64,000 nucleotides of DNA from Uliginosibacterium sp. (GCA_016718265.1 JADKDZ010000008.1:62001-126000); one strand, 5' to 3'. Positions 6,649 to 15,516 are shown, counted from the first letter of the stretch. The notes: generated by a model not told the origin, from the letters alone. Numbers and translations: made by a program.

Positions 6649-8132
6649 GCCGACACCTCATCGATCCGCAGCCATTGCTGATTCTGGTATTCCATCCACA
6701 GCCGGCGCAGGAGATTGCGTGCCACCTGCATGCGGTAGGCCGCCGAGGCACGCAGATCGTCGATGGGCTGGAAGTCCGCTTCCAGCGCCGCCATCGCGAG
6801 TTCGACCGCGCGCAGGTCGAAGACCTGCCCGTGCAGGGCGCGTTCGGCTTGCAGGGCGCGGCGCGGGGTCGGGGCCATGCCGCCCAGCGCGATGCGTGCG
6901 CCCTGAATCTGCCCGATATCGTCGAAGCACAGGGCGAAGGCGGCGCAGACCGCGGAGATGTCCTGGTCCTGGCGCTTGGATACCTTCCAGCTCCTGAACA
7001 TCCGGGTCTCACCGGGTTTGCCCAGATAACGCGGAATGCGCAAGGCGCGGATGAACTCGCCGGATTGCAGGGCGGTTTTCTGGTAGCCCAGATAGAAGTC
7101 TTCGAGCGGCAGTTCGCGCGTCGTCGGGCCCTGCTGCAGGACGACGCGCGCCCGGCAGGCGATCAGCCCCGGCATGCTGTCTCCGATCGGGGAGCCATTG
7201 GCGACATTGCCGCCCAGCGTGCCCGCATTCCGCACCGGCCGGCTGGCAAAGCGCAACCCAAGCTCCTGCCAGCCCGGGTCCAGCCGCGTCAGCGCGGCAA
7301 ACGCATCGCTGAGCGTGACGGCTGCGCCGATTTCGAGCCATTCCTCGCTGAAGTGGAGGTGTTTGAGCTCGTCCACTGCGCCGAGATAGATCAATTCCGG
7401 CAGCTCTTTCAACTGCTTGTTGACCCACAGACCGACATCGGTCGAGCCGGCCAGCAGCCGGGCGTCCGGGCGGGCGAGGCGCAAGGCGGCCAGCGCCTCC
7501 AGGCTCCGCGGCGCGTGGAATACGGCCTTGTCATGGCTGTAGTGCAGGGACGGCTCGGCCGCGAGGTCTTCCAGCGCCGCGCGGATCGGTGCGCGCGCCA
7601 GCTTGCCGCACGGGGTTCTCCAGGCGGCTTCGGCCGCATCGAGAATCGGCCGGTAGCCGGTGCAGCGACACAGGTTGCCGGAGAGGGCCTCGCAGAGTTC
7701 TGCGCGGCTGGGGGCCTGGCGCCGGTTTTCGTGGTCGGCCCAGAGCGACATGACAATGCCGGGCGTGCAGAAGCCGCACTGCGAGGCGTGCGCGTCGACC
7801 ATGGCCTGCTGCAGCGGATGGAGCTCGCCGTCGCGCGCGAGATCTTCGATGGTGAACAGCGCCTTGCCGTCCAGCGTGGGCAGGAACTGAATGCAGCTGT
7901 TCACGGCTTCCAGCCGCAGGCCTTCCGGCGCGCTGTCGTCGCGCGAGCCGATCACGACCGTGCAGGCGCCACAATCGCCCTCGCCGCAGCCTTCCTTGGT
8001 GCCGGTCGCCGCTTCGTCCTCACGCAGCCATTGCAGGACGCTGCGCGTGGGGGATACCGCGGTGACCGAGCGGATTTCACCGCGGAACCAGAAACGGATC
8101 GGTCGAAGCGGATCATTGAAGTCGATTGGCAT
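6645..8132 (-). CDS. xdhA: Xanthine dehydrogenase, iron-sulfur and FAD subunit
   Basis: This 495-residue small subunit takes electrons from the molybdenum site through two [2Fe-2S] clusters to FAD and NAD+. The plant-type ferredoxin domain is at residues 10-90 (GCGEGDCGAC, cysteines 49, 54, 57), the second cluster domain follows (QCGFCTPG and NLCRCTGYRP), and the FAD-binding domain starts near 190 (LLAGSTDVGLW, GGNVANGSPIGD). The ATG at 8132 is chosen because GAGGAA lies just upstream; in-frame upstream codons lack a ribosome site and encode no domain sequence. A 127-base gap separates it from lrgB, the widest gap inside this operon, so an internal promoter is possible. Confidence 0.96.
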   Translation of the reverse strand: MPIDFNDPLRPIRFWFRGEIRSVTAVSPTRSVLQWLREDEAATGTKEGCGEGDCGACTVVIGSRDDSAPEGLRLEAVNSCIQFLPTLDGKALFTIEDLARDGELHPLQQAMVDAHASQCGFCTPGIVMSLWADHENRRQAPSRAELCEALSGNLCRCTGYRPILDAAEAAWRTPCGKLARAPIRAALEDLAAEPSLHYSHDKAVFHAPRSLEALAALRLARPDARLLAGSTDVGLWVNKQLKELPELIYLGAVDELKHLHFSEEWLEIGAAVTLSDAFAALTRLDPGWQELGLRFASRPVRNAGTLGGNVANGSPIGDSMPGLIACRARVVLQQGPTTRELPLEDFYLGYQKTALQSGEFIRALRIPRYLGKPGETRMFRSWKVSKRQDQDISAVCAAFALCFDDIGQIQGARIALGGMAPTPRRALQAERALHGQVFDLRAVELAMAALEADFQPIDDLRASAAYRMQVARNLLRRLWMEYQNQQWLRIDEVSA

Positions 8133-8259
8133 GGTTTCCTCGCAGCGTGGCAGTCGATTGGCAGCCCGGTGCACGCGCATGCGCCGGGAACTGACGCCAA
8201 GTACATGGCATGAAGCGTGCCACAACGACGCCGGGCAGCCTGCCCGGAAGGCCGGTGTC

Positions 8260-8973
8260 TCAGACGAGGCGAACCAGCAGCGGAACCAGCAGCGAAGTCA
8301 TCAGCGCATTCAGCCCCATGCCGAGGCCGGCAAACGCGCCGGCTTCCTCGCTTTCCTGAAACGCGCGGGCGGTACCGATGCCGTGGCTGGCAAGCCCCAG
8401 GGCGAAGCCGCGCACAGCGGGGGTGCGGATGGCCAGCCGGTCGAGCAGCCAGGGCCCGAGCAGGGCGCCCGTCACCCCCGTCAGGATGACCAGCGCGGCG
8501 GTGAGCGAAACAATGCCGCCGAGTTTCTCGACGATTCCCATCGCCACCGGGGCGGTGGCCGATTTGGGCGCCAGCGCGAGCAGGCTGGGCGGGCTCGCCC
8601 CCAGGGCCCAGCCGATTGCCGTGGCAGACAGGATGGCGCATGAGGAGCCCCACACCAGCGTGAGCCCGAGCGGGCGCCACAGGGCCAGTACGCGCGCCCT
8701 TTGCTGATAGAGCGGGACCGCCAGCGCCACCGTCGCCGGCCCCAGAACGAAGTGCAGCCACTGCGCGCCGGCCCAGTATTGGGCATACGGGGTGTCGGTG
8801 ACCTGGAGGACGACGATCAGGCTCAGGATGCTGAGGCCGACCGGGTTGATCAGGGGCTGCTTCAAACGCTGTGCCAGCGTGCTGAAGCCCTGGAACACCG
8901 CCAGCGTGGCGAGCAGCCAGAACACCGGCAGCTGCTGCAGGTGCGGCCACAGGCCGTGGAGGCGCTCAATCAT
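8260..8973 (-). CDS. lrgB: LrgB/CidB-family inner-membrane protein
   Basis: The 237-residue polytopic protein belongs to the LrgB family. It has about seven hydrophobic segments and the conserved half 'LAPKSATAPVAMGIVEKLGG' followed by LASHGIGTARAF and 'GLGMGLNALM'. Family members were first described as antiholin-like; several have since been shown to work with LrgA-type partners as small organic acid transporters, and the plant chloroplast relative PLGG1 moves glycolate and glycerate. The start is the ATG at 8973, overlapping the lrgA stop by 8 bases. Because it sits inside a ureide-degrading operon that ends in glyoxylate, transport of a two- or three-carbon acid is an attractive role, but this is inference. 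Confidence 0.9.
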   Translation of the reverse strand: MIERLHGLWPHLQQLPVFWLLATLAVFQGFSTLAQRLKQPLINPVGLSILSLIVVLQVTDTPYAQYWAGAQWLHFVLGPATVALAVPLYQQRARVLALWRPLGLTLVWGSSCAILSATAIGWALGASPPSLLALAPKSATAPVAMGIVEKLGGIVSLTAALVILTGVTGALLGPWLLDRLAIRTPAVRGFALGLASHGIGTARAFQESEEAGAFAGLGMGLNALMTSLLVPLLVRLV

Positions 8974-9322
8974 CCGCGCTGCCCCGCGGGCGGATCTGGC
9001 GCGCCAGCAGCCAGGCACTGGCTGCCAGGGTGATGAGGGTGCCCAGGACGACGGCGCTGCCGAGTGCCAGCCACTCGCCTTGCAGGCGCGCCAGGTGCAG
9101 GATCAGCCCGGTCCCGGCGGGCACGAACAGCAGCGCCAGATGCTTGAGCAAACTCTGCGACGCGGCGATCCAGGGCGCGGGGGCGGCCTCGCCGCCGCGC
9201 GTCAGCCAGACCAGCGCCAGCCCCATGCCGAGCACGGGGCCCGGCAGCGGCAGGGCGAGCAGGTAGACGAGGATCTCGCCCGCCAGCAGGCAGCCCAGGA
9301 TAGCGATGTATCCGTTCAGCAT
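8966..9322 (-). CDS. lrgA: LrgA/CidA-family inner-membrane protein
   Basis: The 118-residue, four-helix membrane protein is of the LrgA/CidA family: 'LPGPVLGMGLALVWL' near residues 26-40 and 'FVPAGTGLILH' near 67 are the conserved blocks. It partners LrgB, encoded immediately downstream with an 8-base overlap, and its start overlaps the end of allA by 7 bases. This tight packing between allA and lrgB shows that the pair belongs to the purine operon and is not a separate unit that happens to lie nearby. Length is at the short end but normal for the family. Confidence 0.9.
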   Translation of the reverse strand: MLNGYIAILGCLLAGEILVYLLALPLPGPVLGMGLALVWLTRGGEAAPAPWIAASQSLLKHLALLFVPAGTGLILHLARLQGEWLALGSAVVLGTLITLAASAWLLARQIRPRGSADD

Positions 9323-9825
9323 GCGTTCTCCAGCACCAGCTCGCAGGCGGTGGGCAGCGTTTGCTCGTCGCAGTTGTCGAGCGGGTCGTCGCGGTCGAGC
9401 ACCAGAAAGTCGCTGACGCCGGCCAGGGCCAGCAAGGGGTGGTGCCAGGTGCCGGGGGCGAAGTTGACGCCCTGGTCGCCGCGGGCGAGGAAGGCCTGGA
9501 TCGCGGCCGGATCGAGCGCACCGGGCGCGGCAACCACCACCAGATACGGATGGCCCGACAAGGGCATGAAGGCTTGTGAGGCCTTGGGGTGGCGCTCCAG
9601 CATCGTCACGGCGAAGGGCAGGGTGCGCGCCTGGGCGCGAAAGATCGACACGATCAGGCGCCCGCCCGCGCCGGGCTCCAGCCGGGCCAGATCATGAAAG
9701 CGCTGAGAGGTGCCGCCGTTGATGACGAACTGGGTCTGGCGCTCATCGGCCTCGATCACTTCGCCAAAGGGCGCAAATGCCGCACGCGTCAGCGGCTGGA
9801 TGGTCAATCGGCGGGGGGCGCTCAT
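9316..9825 (-). CDS. allA: Ureidoglycolate lyase
   Basis: AllA splits (S)-ureidoglycolate into glyoxylate and urea, the last step of allantoate use by the allantoicase route. The 169-residue protein has the family's cupin-like beta-barrel signature: an N-terminal 'FAPFGEVIE', then 'FRAQARTLPFAVTMLERHP' with 'SQAFMPLSG' (residues about 63-90), and 'FAPGTWHHPLLAL' near 120. It follows alc with a 4-base overlap, so product and next enzyme are encoded consecutively. Urease or urea-amidolyase genes, which would be needed to use the urea released here and by Alc, are not in this window. Confidence 0.93.
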   Translation of the reverse strand: MSAPRRLTIQPLTRAAFAPFGEVIEADERQTQFVINGGTSQRFHDLARLEPGAGGRLIVSIFRAQARTLPFAVTMLERHPKASQAFMPLSGHPYLVVVAAPGALDPAAIQAFLARGDQGVNFAPGTWHHPLLALAGVSDFLVLDRDDPLDNCDEQTLPTACELVLENAC

Positions 9826-10823
9826 GGCTGCACCCTGCGGCCCAGCAGGCGCAAGCGGCTCACGCCCCCGTCGGGAAAGATGTTGAAGCGCACGTGCGTG
9901 ACGACCGGACTGACCGCCAGGCTGAACAGGTGATTGGCATCGGCAGAGAGCTTCTGCGGCGCCAGCAGCTCGGGCCAGAACATGCTCTGCGTGACGAGTG
10001 TTTGCGGTGTGGCTGCGGGCATGCAGGCGGCCTGCAGCGAGCAGCTGTCGGGGAAGTTGCCTTTGAACCAGGCCGTGTCGACCTCGACGCGTTCGAGGAT
10101 GCCCGGCCCCGCCAGGGCGATGATGGCCCAGTCATGGCCGGGCTCCCGGCGCCGGCGCGTTTCCCAGCCATCGCCCATGTTGGCGCCACGGCCGGGCAGC
10201 AAGAGGGTGCTGGCGCGGCCGAAATGCTCGTTATTCGTGGCGACCACCCAGCCACCGCTGAGCGCCGCGGCCAGGTCGATGAGGGCCTCCCCGCTGGCCT
10301 CTACGACCGGCCGGCCGTACACGCGCAGCCGTGCGATGCCGCCATCCGGATAGATGGACAGGCGAACGTGGGTCCAGTTGCGAGAGTCGCCAAGCGCAAA
10401 GTAGTGGCGCTGGTTGCCGCTTAAGGGCTGCGTGGGCAGCAAGGGGTGCCAGTCGGTCGTCGCGGGGGGCACGTCCTCCTGGCTGCAGCAGGCTTCCAGC
10501 GAGGCGCCGGGCGGGTAGTTGCCGGTGAAATGACGGGTATCGATCTCCACGCCGGCCAGCTGCCCCGGGCAGGCCAGGCGGAGGATGCACCAGTCATGGC
10601 CCTGGCCGCGGCGGCGACGGGTCTCCCAGCCATCCATCCACTTGCCATGCTCATCGTATTTGCCCGGGATGAAGACCGGAGGCTCGGGGGCGAGCATGCG
10701 TGCCATGGGCGCGAAGAATTCGTCGCTCGCCGCAACGGCGCGGGCGCCGAGGCGCAGGTCCGCGAGATTCGGGTAACGCTGGGTGAAGTCCGGGGCCGCC
10801 GGGTCGGTGTCGAGCTGAGCCAT
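9822..10823 (-). CDS. alc: Allantoicase
   Basis: Allantoicase hydrolyses allantoate to (S)-ureidoglycolate and urea. The 333-residue protein consists of two tandem allantoicase jelly-roll repeats. The duplicated signature 'DGWETRRRR' appears in both halves, each followed by GHDW, and each half ends with an 'IYPDGG' or 'IFPDGG' loop plus 'RLR'. The start is the ATG at 10823 with GGAG 8-10 bases upstream; a longer in-frame extension is rejected because it lacks a ribosome site and is low-complexity. It lies between puuE (65-base gap) and allA (4-base overlap). Confidence 0.95.
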   Translation of the reverse strand: MAQLDTDPAAPDFTQRYPNLADLRLGARAVAASDEFFAPMARMLAPEPPVFIPGKYDEHGKWMDGWETRRRRGQGHDWCILRLACPGQLAGVEIDTRHFTGNYPPGASLEACCSQEDVPPATTDWHPLLPTQPLSGNQRHYFALGDSRNWTHVRLSIYPDGGIARLRVYGRPVVEASGEALIDLAAALSGGWVVATNNEHFGRASTLLLPGRGANMGDGWETRRRREPGHDWAIIALAGPGILERVEVDTAWFKGNFPDSCSLQAACMPAATPQTLVTQSMFWPELLAPQKLSADANHLFSLAVSPVVTHVRFNIFPDGGVSRLRLLGRRVQP

Positions 10824-10888
10824 CAAGCGCTCCTTCTGTGCGGGGCTGTCATGCGAATGGGATGTTGCCGGGCGCGGCTGTTCATGGC

Positions 10889-11812
10889 TCAGGCCGGAAA
10901 GTTGAGATGCCAGTGCCGGGCGATGTCGACCCGGCGAGTCACCCACACCCGGTCATGCCGTTCGAGGTGGTCGAGAAAATCGATCAGGGCCTTCATTCGC
11001 CCCGGCCGCCCCAGCAGCCGGCAGTGCATGCCGATGCTCATCATCTTCGGGCAGTCCTCGCCCTCGGCGTAGAGCACGTCGAAGGTGTCACGCAGATAGG
11101 TGAAGAAGTCCTGCCCCTGAGAATAGCCTTGCGGCAGGGCAAAACGCATGTCATTGACGTCCAGCGTGTAGGGCACGATGAGCTGCTGGACGGTGGTGCC
11201 GTCCGTCTTTTCGACAGGCATCCAGAAGGGCAGGTCATCGCCGTAGGAGTCGCTGTCGTAGAGGAAGCCGCCGTAATCGGCGACCAGGCGGTGGGTGTTG
11301 GGGGAGTCGCGCCCCGTGTACCAGCCCAGGGCGCGCTCGCCGGTCAGGCGTTCGATGATCTCCATGCCGATCTGCATGTGCGCGCGCTCGGTCGCTTCAT
11401 CCAGGCCCTGATAGTGAATCCAGCGCCAGCCATGGCAGGCAATTTCGTGACCCAGGGCCTTGAACGCCGCGGTCAGCTCGGGGTGGCGTGCCAGCGCCAT
11501 CGAGACGCCGAATACCGTGAGCGGCAGCCCGCGACGCTCGAACTCGCGCAGGATGCGCCAGACCCCCGCGCGCGAGCCGTACTCGTAGATCGACTCCATG
11601 CTCATGTGGCGATCCGGGAAGGCCGGCGGGTTGAACAGCTCCGAGAGGAACTGCTCGCTGCCTGCGTCGCCATGCAGCACGCAGTTCTCGCCGCCTTCCT
11701 CGTAGTTGAGCACGAACTGGACGGCGATCTTCGCCTGGCCCGGCCAGCGCGGGTGCGGTGGATTCCGCCCGTAGCCGATGAGGTCGCGGGGGTAGGAAGA
11801 TGTGTCGCTCAT
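10889..11812 (-). CDS. puuE: Metal-independent allantoinase (PuuE type)
   Basis: This 307-residue protein belongs to the polysaccharide-deacetylase-like (NodB-fold) allantoinase family, which opens allantoin to allantoate without the metal used by AllB-type enzymes. It shows 'FVLNYEEGGE' near residue 35, 'YEYGSRAGVWR' near 80, 'EIACHGWRWIHY' near 130, and 'YTGRDSPNTHRL' near 170, all typical of PuuE. The start is the ATG at 11812 with GGAG upstream. It is separated by only 22 bases from puuD, whose pathway product eventually becomes its substrate. Confidence 0.95.
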   Translation of the reverse strand: MSDTSSYPRDLIGYGRNPPHPRWPGQAKIAVQFVLNYEEGGENCVLHGDAGSEQFLSELFNPPAFPDRHMSMESIYEYGSRAGVWRILREFERRGLPLTVFGVSMALARHPELTAAFKALGHEIACHGWRWIHYQGLDEATERAHMQIGMEIIERLTGERALGWYTGRDSPNTHRLVADYGGFLYDSDSYGDDLPFWMPVEKTDGTTVQQLIVPYTLDVNDMRFALPQGYSQGQDFFTYLRDTFDVLYAEGEDCPKMMSIGMHCRLLGRPGRMKALIDFLDHLERHDRVWVTRRVDIARHWHLNFPA

Positions 11813-11834
11813 GGTTGCGGCTCCGTGGTGCACG

Positions 11835-13022
11835 CTATTTCGCGCCGGCCGCGTACCAGTGGCCGATGAGGCTGCGTTCGGCGTCGGTCATCCCGGTCAT
11901 GTTGGCCAGCGGCATGTTCTTGAGCTGTACCGCGCGCTCGTGGATGCGCTGTGCATACTGCTTGACGCGTGCCGGCGTATCGAGCATCACGCCCATCTGC
12001 GCGACCGGCATGATCGAGGGATGCTCGGCATGACACCCTGCGCAACGGGCCGTCACGATCGAGGTGACCTCGGCCAGACTGGGCACTGGCTGGCCGGCTG
12101 TGGCGCGGGTCGGTATCGGTGCGATCCAGACCAGCACGCCCAGAATGATCGCCATGCCGGCGATGGGGAACTCCCAGCGCGTGATACCAAAATGGCGCAG
12201 ATTGAAGAAATGGCGCACCAGCACCGAGCCTGCCATGAGCAGCACCAGCACCACCCAGTTCCAGGCGTGGTTGTAGGTCGCGGCGTAGTGGTTGCTGATC
12301 ATCGAGAACAGCACCGGCAGGGTCAGGTAGTTGTTGTGATAGCTGCGCTGCTTGGCGCGGCGACCCAGGGCGGGGTCGACCGCTTCGCCCAGCTTCATGG
12401 CCGCTACCTGGCGGCGCTGCGCCGGAATGATCCAGAAGAACACGTTTGCGCTCATCGTGGTGGCGATCATCGCGCCGACGTGGATGTAGGCTGCGCGCCC
12501 GGCCAGCAGGTGGCAAAGCGCCCAGCTCACCAGCGTGACAAAGGCGGTGTAGATCACGGCGAAGCTGAGCTGGCTGCGCTCGATCAGCAGCCGGGCGAGC
12601 AGGTCATAGACCACCCAGCCGATGACCAGGGTGGCGAGGCCGATGCCGACCGATTGGGCCGGGGTGATCGCCGAGATCGCCGGATCCACCATGTAGGTGG
12701 CCGCCTGAAAGTAGTACAGCACCGACATCAGCAGGATGCCGCTTATCCAGGTGGTATAGCTGGGCCAGAAGAAGAAGTGCAGCTCGTCGGGCAGCTTTTT
12801 CGGTGCCACGGCGTATTTCTGCGGGTTGTAGAAGCCGCCGCCGTGCATGGCCCACAGCTCGCCGCCGACGCCGTCTTCCTTGAGTTTCGGATCCGTCGGC
12901 GGCTTGATGCTGTTATCCAGCCAGACGAAGTAAAACGAGGCCCCGATCCAGGCAATGCCGACAATCAGGTGCAGCCAGCGCAGCAGCAAACTGCTGGCGT
13001 CAATCAGGTAAGCGATCTCCAT
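11835..13022 (-). CDS. puuD: Membrane-bound urate hydroxylase with C-terminal cytochrome c
   Basis: PuuD oxidises urate to 5-hydroxyisourate and passes electrons through its cytochrome c domain to the respiratory chain, replacing soluble uricase. The 395-residue protein has about eight membrane helices in residues 1-290 (start MEIAYLIDASSLLLRWLHLI, conserved 'HLIVGIAWIGASFY' and GGGFY..QKY), then a periplasmic class I cytochrome c domain with heme motif CAGCH near residue 325 and a distal methionine candidate in 'LKNMPLANMTGMT'. It is the first gene of the leftward operon, so the operon promoter should lie in 13023-13330. Confidence 0.95.
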   Translation of the reverse strand: MEIAYLIDASSLLLRWLHLIVGIAWIGASFYFVWLDNSIKPPTDPKLKEDGVGGELWAMHGGGFYNPQKYAVAPKKLPDELHFFFWPSYTTWISGILLMSVLYYFQAATYMVDPAISAITPAQSVGIGLATLVIGWVVYDLLARLLIERSQLSFAVIYTAFVTLVSWALCHLLAGRAAYIHVGAMIATTMSANVFFWIIPAQRRQVAAMKLGEAVDPALGRRAKQRSYHNNYLTLPVLFSMISNHYAATYNHAWNWVVLVLLMAGSVLVRHFFNLRHFGITRWEFPIAGMAIILGVLVWIAPIPTRATAGQPVPSLAEVTSIVTARCAGCHAEHPSIMPVAQMGVMLDTPARVKQYAQRIHERAVQLKNMPLANMTGMTDAERSLIGHWYAAGAK

Positions 13023-13467
13023 GATGTTGCTCCGAGAAACCGGGCGCCTTTTGGCGCGGCGCCCGCACGACCCGGCTCAACCCGATTTTGTCGTGCGCGT
13101 GTGCTCAGTGCACTGCAGGTGAGTGCCAGCGCGAGCACGGTTCTTCAGAAGCAACTTCAATGCCGGGGGCTGCGCGCGCTTGCCTCGTTGTTTATGGGTG
13201 CGAATGGCGCAGCTAGCCGGGCGCTTCTTGTGGCGCCTGGCTCGATGATCGGCCCGATGGCTTCTGGTGGGGCGCGCGACGCGCATTGAACGCGCCACGA
13301 CCACCCCGGAGAGCCGCATCCGGTGCGGCCCCCAGCCCATGCCCTGCCAGCGCATCCGCCTATTGGCGCTGCGGGCAGGGCATGCCTGCAGAAGTCCATC
13401 CCATGCGCCTGTCCAGGCACCGCTTCAAAACATCTTCCGTGTTGCGGCGGCGCAGCTCGCAGGAGGC
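13023..13467. other. Intergenic region ahead of the purine operon
   Basis: No convincing gene is present in these 445 bases; open frames on both strands are Ala/Arg/Pro-rich shadows. The region should contain the puuD promoter on the minus strand and the 3' end of the nucleotidase transcript, but I cannot point to a clear sigma-70 pair. A strong hairpin lies at 13338-13383. Confidence 0.6.
13338..13383 (-). terminator. Strong hairpin, candidate terminator or REP-like palindrome
   Basis: CATGCCCTGCC (13338-13348) pairs with GGCAGGGCATG (13373-13383), and AGCGC with GCGCT inside, with a two-base bulge. It is 85-130 bases beyond the stop of the nucleotidase gene ending at 13468. No T-run follows, so it could instead be an mRNA-stabilising or REP-like element separating the nucleotidase and purine transcripts. 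Confidence 0.45.
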
Positions 13468-15516
13468 CTACTTGCTCAGGTCGATCCGGTAGCCGATCAA
13501 TCCGCCTGCATTGGGGCTTGTGTCGTCGGGGCTGACGTTGGCGATGCCCTCGCTCGCCAGTATGTCGTTTGCCGCCGGCGCGGAGCGAAAGACGATCTTG
13601 CCCGCCTGGCTCGCCAGTTTGGCGATCCGCCAGTTGGCGTTGGGCTTGAACTGGGCGCTGGTGATCGTCTTGACACGTTTGACGTAGTCGATCACGACAT
13701 CGCGGTTCGCGTCGGGCGAGGCCAGCAGCACTTCAACTTCGGCCGGGTTGATGTACTTGTAGATCGCCGGGTTGGTGATGCCGCTGGCGCGATAGTTGTT
13801 GGTCGCGACGATGAACTGTTGCGCATCGGTGACCGCAACGCCGTTGTACTTGAGATTCACCACGCGACTGCCGACGGGCTTTGTCAGGTCGAACTCGTAG
13901 CTCACGCCATCGATGATGTCGAAGTTGTAGACCTTGTAGTTCGGGTTCAAGAGCGGCTGATCGGTCGTCTTGGCCGGGTCGATCAGATTGAACTGATCGC
14001 CTGAGTTCTCAAGCCAGCCCTTGAGCGCCTTGCCGCTGATCTTCACGGCATACACCGTGTTGGAATACAGATAGAGATCTGCCGCGCTGCGGATCGAGAC
14101 ATCACCCACCGCAACGTCGGTAAAGTCCGTCGCGCCCGCGAAACCACTCTTGAACGGAGCCTGTGCGGAAAGCACCGGTAGATCCTTGTACTGCGGCAGA
14201 TTGGCCTGCACGTAGGTCTTCACGTAGTCGGCCTGGGCCGCATTCAGGACCTCGATCGACGCGGTATCCGCCACTTGCGAGAGGTAGGACGACAAGCGCA
14301 GCTCGGTCTTGCCGATCGGTGTCCTGACGTAGTTGATGGTCTCTTGATGCAGCGGCCCTACGAGCTCCGTGACCTTGGGATCAGCGGCGACCAGGGACTT
14401 CTTGTTGGTCTTGTCGTAGATATGGCGCACGGACGATTGGGATTTGTTCTTGTCCGCCACCCACTTGCCATCGGCGCCGCGGTTGAGCTGCAACTTGATC
14501 ACACCCAGCTGACTGCCCCAGAAGCCGCCCTGCACGACCGGCACGCCCTTGATGAGGCCTTTGGTGTTGTCGACGTCGCTGGCGGTGTACTTGGTGCCGC
14601 CAGCGGTATCCGCCGGGAAATAGGTGTGGGAGTGTCCGGCGACAATCGCGTCGATGCCTGCAACCCCGGCCAGGTAATACACCGGGTTTTCCATGTCTTC
14701 CCGATAGGTTTCGGTGCTGATGCCGCCGTGGGCAAGCACTACGACCACCTCGGCGCCAGCTTTGCGCATCTCGGGGATGTACTTCTCGGCCGAGGTCTTG
14801 ACGCCATCTACCGTCACTTTGCCATCCAGCCAGCGCTTGTCCCACTGCACGATGGCAGGCGGCGCAAAACCGATCACGCCCACCTTGACTTCGCGGGTCT
14901 TCCCAAGGCTATCGACATACTGCTTGTTGAGGATCTTCCAGGGAGTGAACATCGCCTGCTTCGTCGAAGCGTCATTCACATTGGCCGAGACGAAGGGCGT
15001 TGCAGGCGCCTTGCAGGTGCGCGTCTTGCCGCTGTAGGTGTGCGGACGCCCCAGCACCTGATTGAGATAATCCAGGCCATAGTTGAACTCGTGATTGCCC
15101 AGTGTGGCCGCATCGTACTTGAGGTAGTCCATCACCTTGTAGATGCCAAGCAGATCGTCACACTTCACTCCCGCCACCAGAGCCTGATAGTCGGCCATGG
15201 AGGTGCCCTGGATCGTGTCCCCGTTATCGACCAGCAGGGTGTTCTTGAACTCGGAACGGGCACTGCTGATCAGCGTCGCGGTGCGCTCGAAGCCGATCGT
15301 CAGATCATCTGCCGTCTTGTAATAGTCGTAGCTGAAGGTATTGGTATGCAGATCGGTTGTTTCGAGAATCGCGAGATCGATCTGGCCGTAAGTTTCCGGC
15401 GTTGGCGTGGTGGCCGTGGTGTTATCCGAACTGTCGCTGCCGCCGCAGCCTGACAACCCGCCCGCAGCCAGCAGCGCTGTCAGCAAGGCAAGGCGTTGCA
15501 TCGTGAAAGTGCGCAT
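13468..15516 (-). CDS. Lipoprotein 5'-nucleotidase / 2',3'-cyclic phosphodiesterase-like
   Basis: The 682-residue product is an exported metallophosphoesterase that would dephosphorylate nucleotides or cyclic nucleotides outside the cytoplasm. A signal peptide ends in a lipobox (LSGC, Cys near residue 24). The calcineurin-like domain has the metal motifs 'ETTDLHTN' (D-x-H), NGDTIQG, GNHEFNYG, VVVLAHGG and AGHSHTYF. The C-terminal 5'-nucleotidase substrate domain starts near residue 400 and includes 'NNYRASGITNP', as in CpdB. The start is the ATG at 15516. The domain order matches CpdB more than UshA. Another nucleotidase gene lies just upstream, separated by a terminator. It may feed purines to the adjacent catabolic operon; that link is inferred. 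Confidence 0.9.
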   Translation of the reverse strand: MRTFTMQRLALLTALLAAGGLSGCGGSDSSDNTTATTPTPETYGQIDLAILETTDLHTNTFSYDYYKTADDLTIGFERTATLISSARSEFKNTLLVDNGDTIQGTSMADYQALVAGVKCDDLLGIYKVMDYLKYDAATLGNHEFNYGLDYLNQVLGRPHTYSGKTRTCKAPATPFVSANVNDASTKQAMFTPWKILNKQYVDSLGKTREVKVGVIGFAPPAIVQWDKRWLDGKVTVDGVKTSAEKYIPEMRKAGAEVVVVLAHGGISTETYREDMENPVYYLAGVAGIDAIVAGHSHTYFPADTAGGTKYTASDVDNTKGLIKGVPVVQGGFWGSQLGVIKLQLNRGADGKWVADKNKSQSSVRHIYDKTNKKSLVAADPKVTELVGPLHQETINYVRTPIGKTELRLSSYLSQVADTASIEVLNAAQADYVKTYVQANLPQYKDLPVLSAQAPFKSGFAGATDFTDVAVGDVSIRSAADLYLYSNTVYAVKISGKALKGWLENSGDQFNLIDPAKTTDQPLLNPNYKVYNFDIIDGVSYEFDLTKPVGSRVVNLKYNGVAVTDAQQFIVATNNYRASGITNPAIYKYINPAEVEVLLASPDANRDVVIDYVKRVKTITSAQFKPNANWRIAKLASQAGKIVFRSAPAANDILASEGIANVSPDDTSPNAGGLIGYRIDLSK

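Noticed and set aside
4402..6681. 759-codon open frame on the plus strand opposite xdhB
   Set aside because: It has no recognisable domains, its composition is driven by the GC-rich codon use of xdhB, and it mirrors that gene exactly; a shadow.
6468..8213. 581-codon plus-strand frame opposite xdhA
   Set aside because: It is antisense to a gene with intact Fe-S and FAD motifs and has no motifs of its own.
11802..13289. 495-codon plus-strand frame opposite puuD
   Set aside because: It is a His/Asp/Gln/Ala-rich shadow of a membrane protein gene; no ribosome site or domain.
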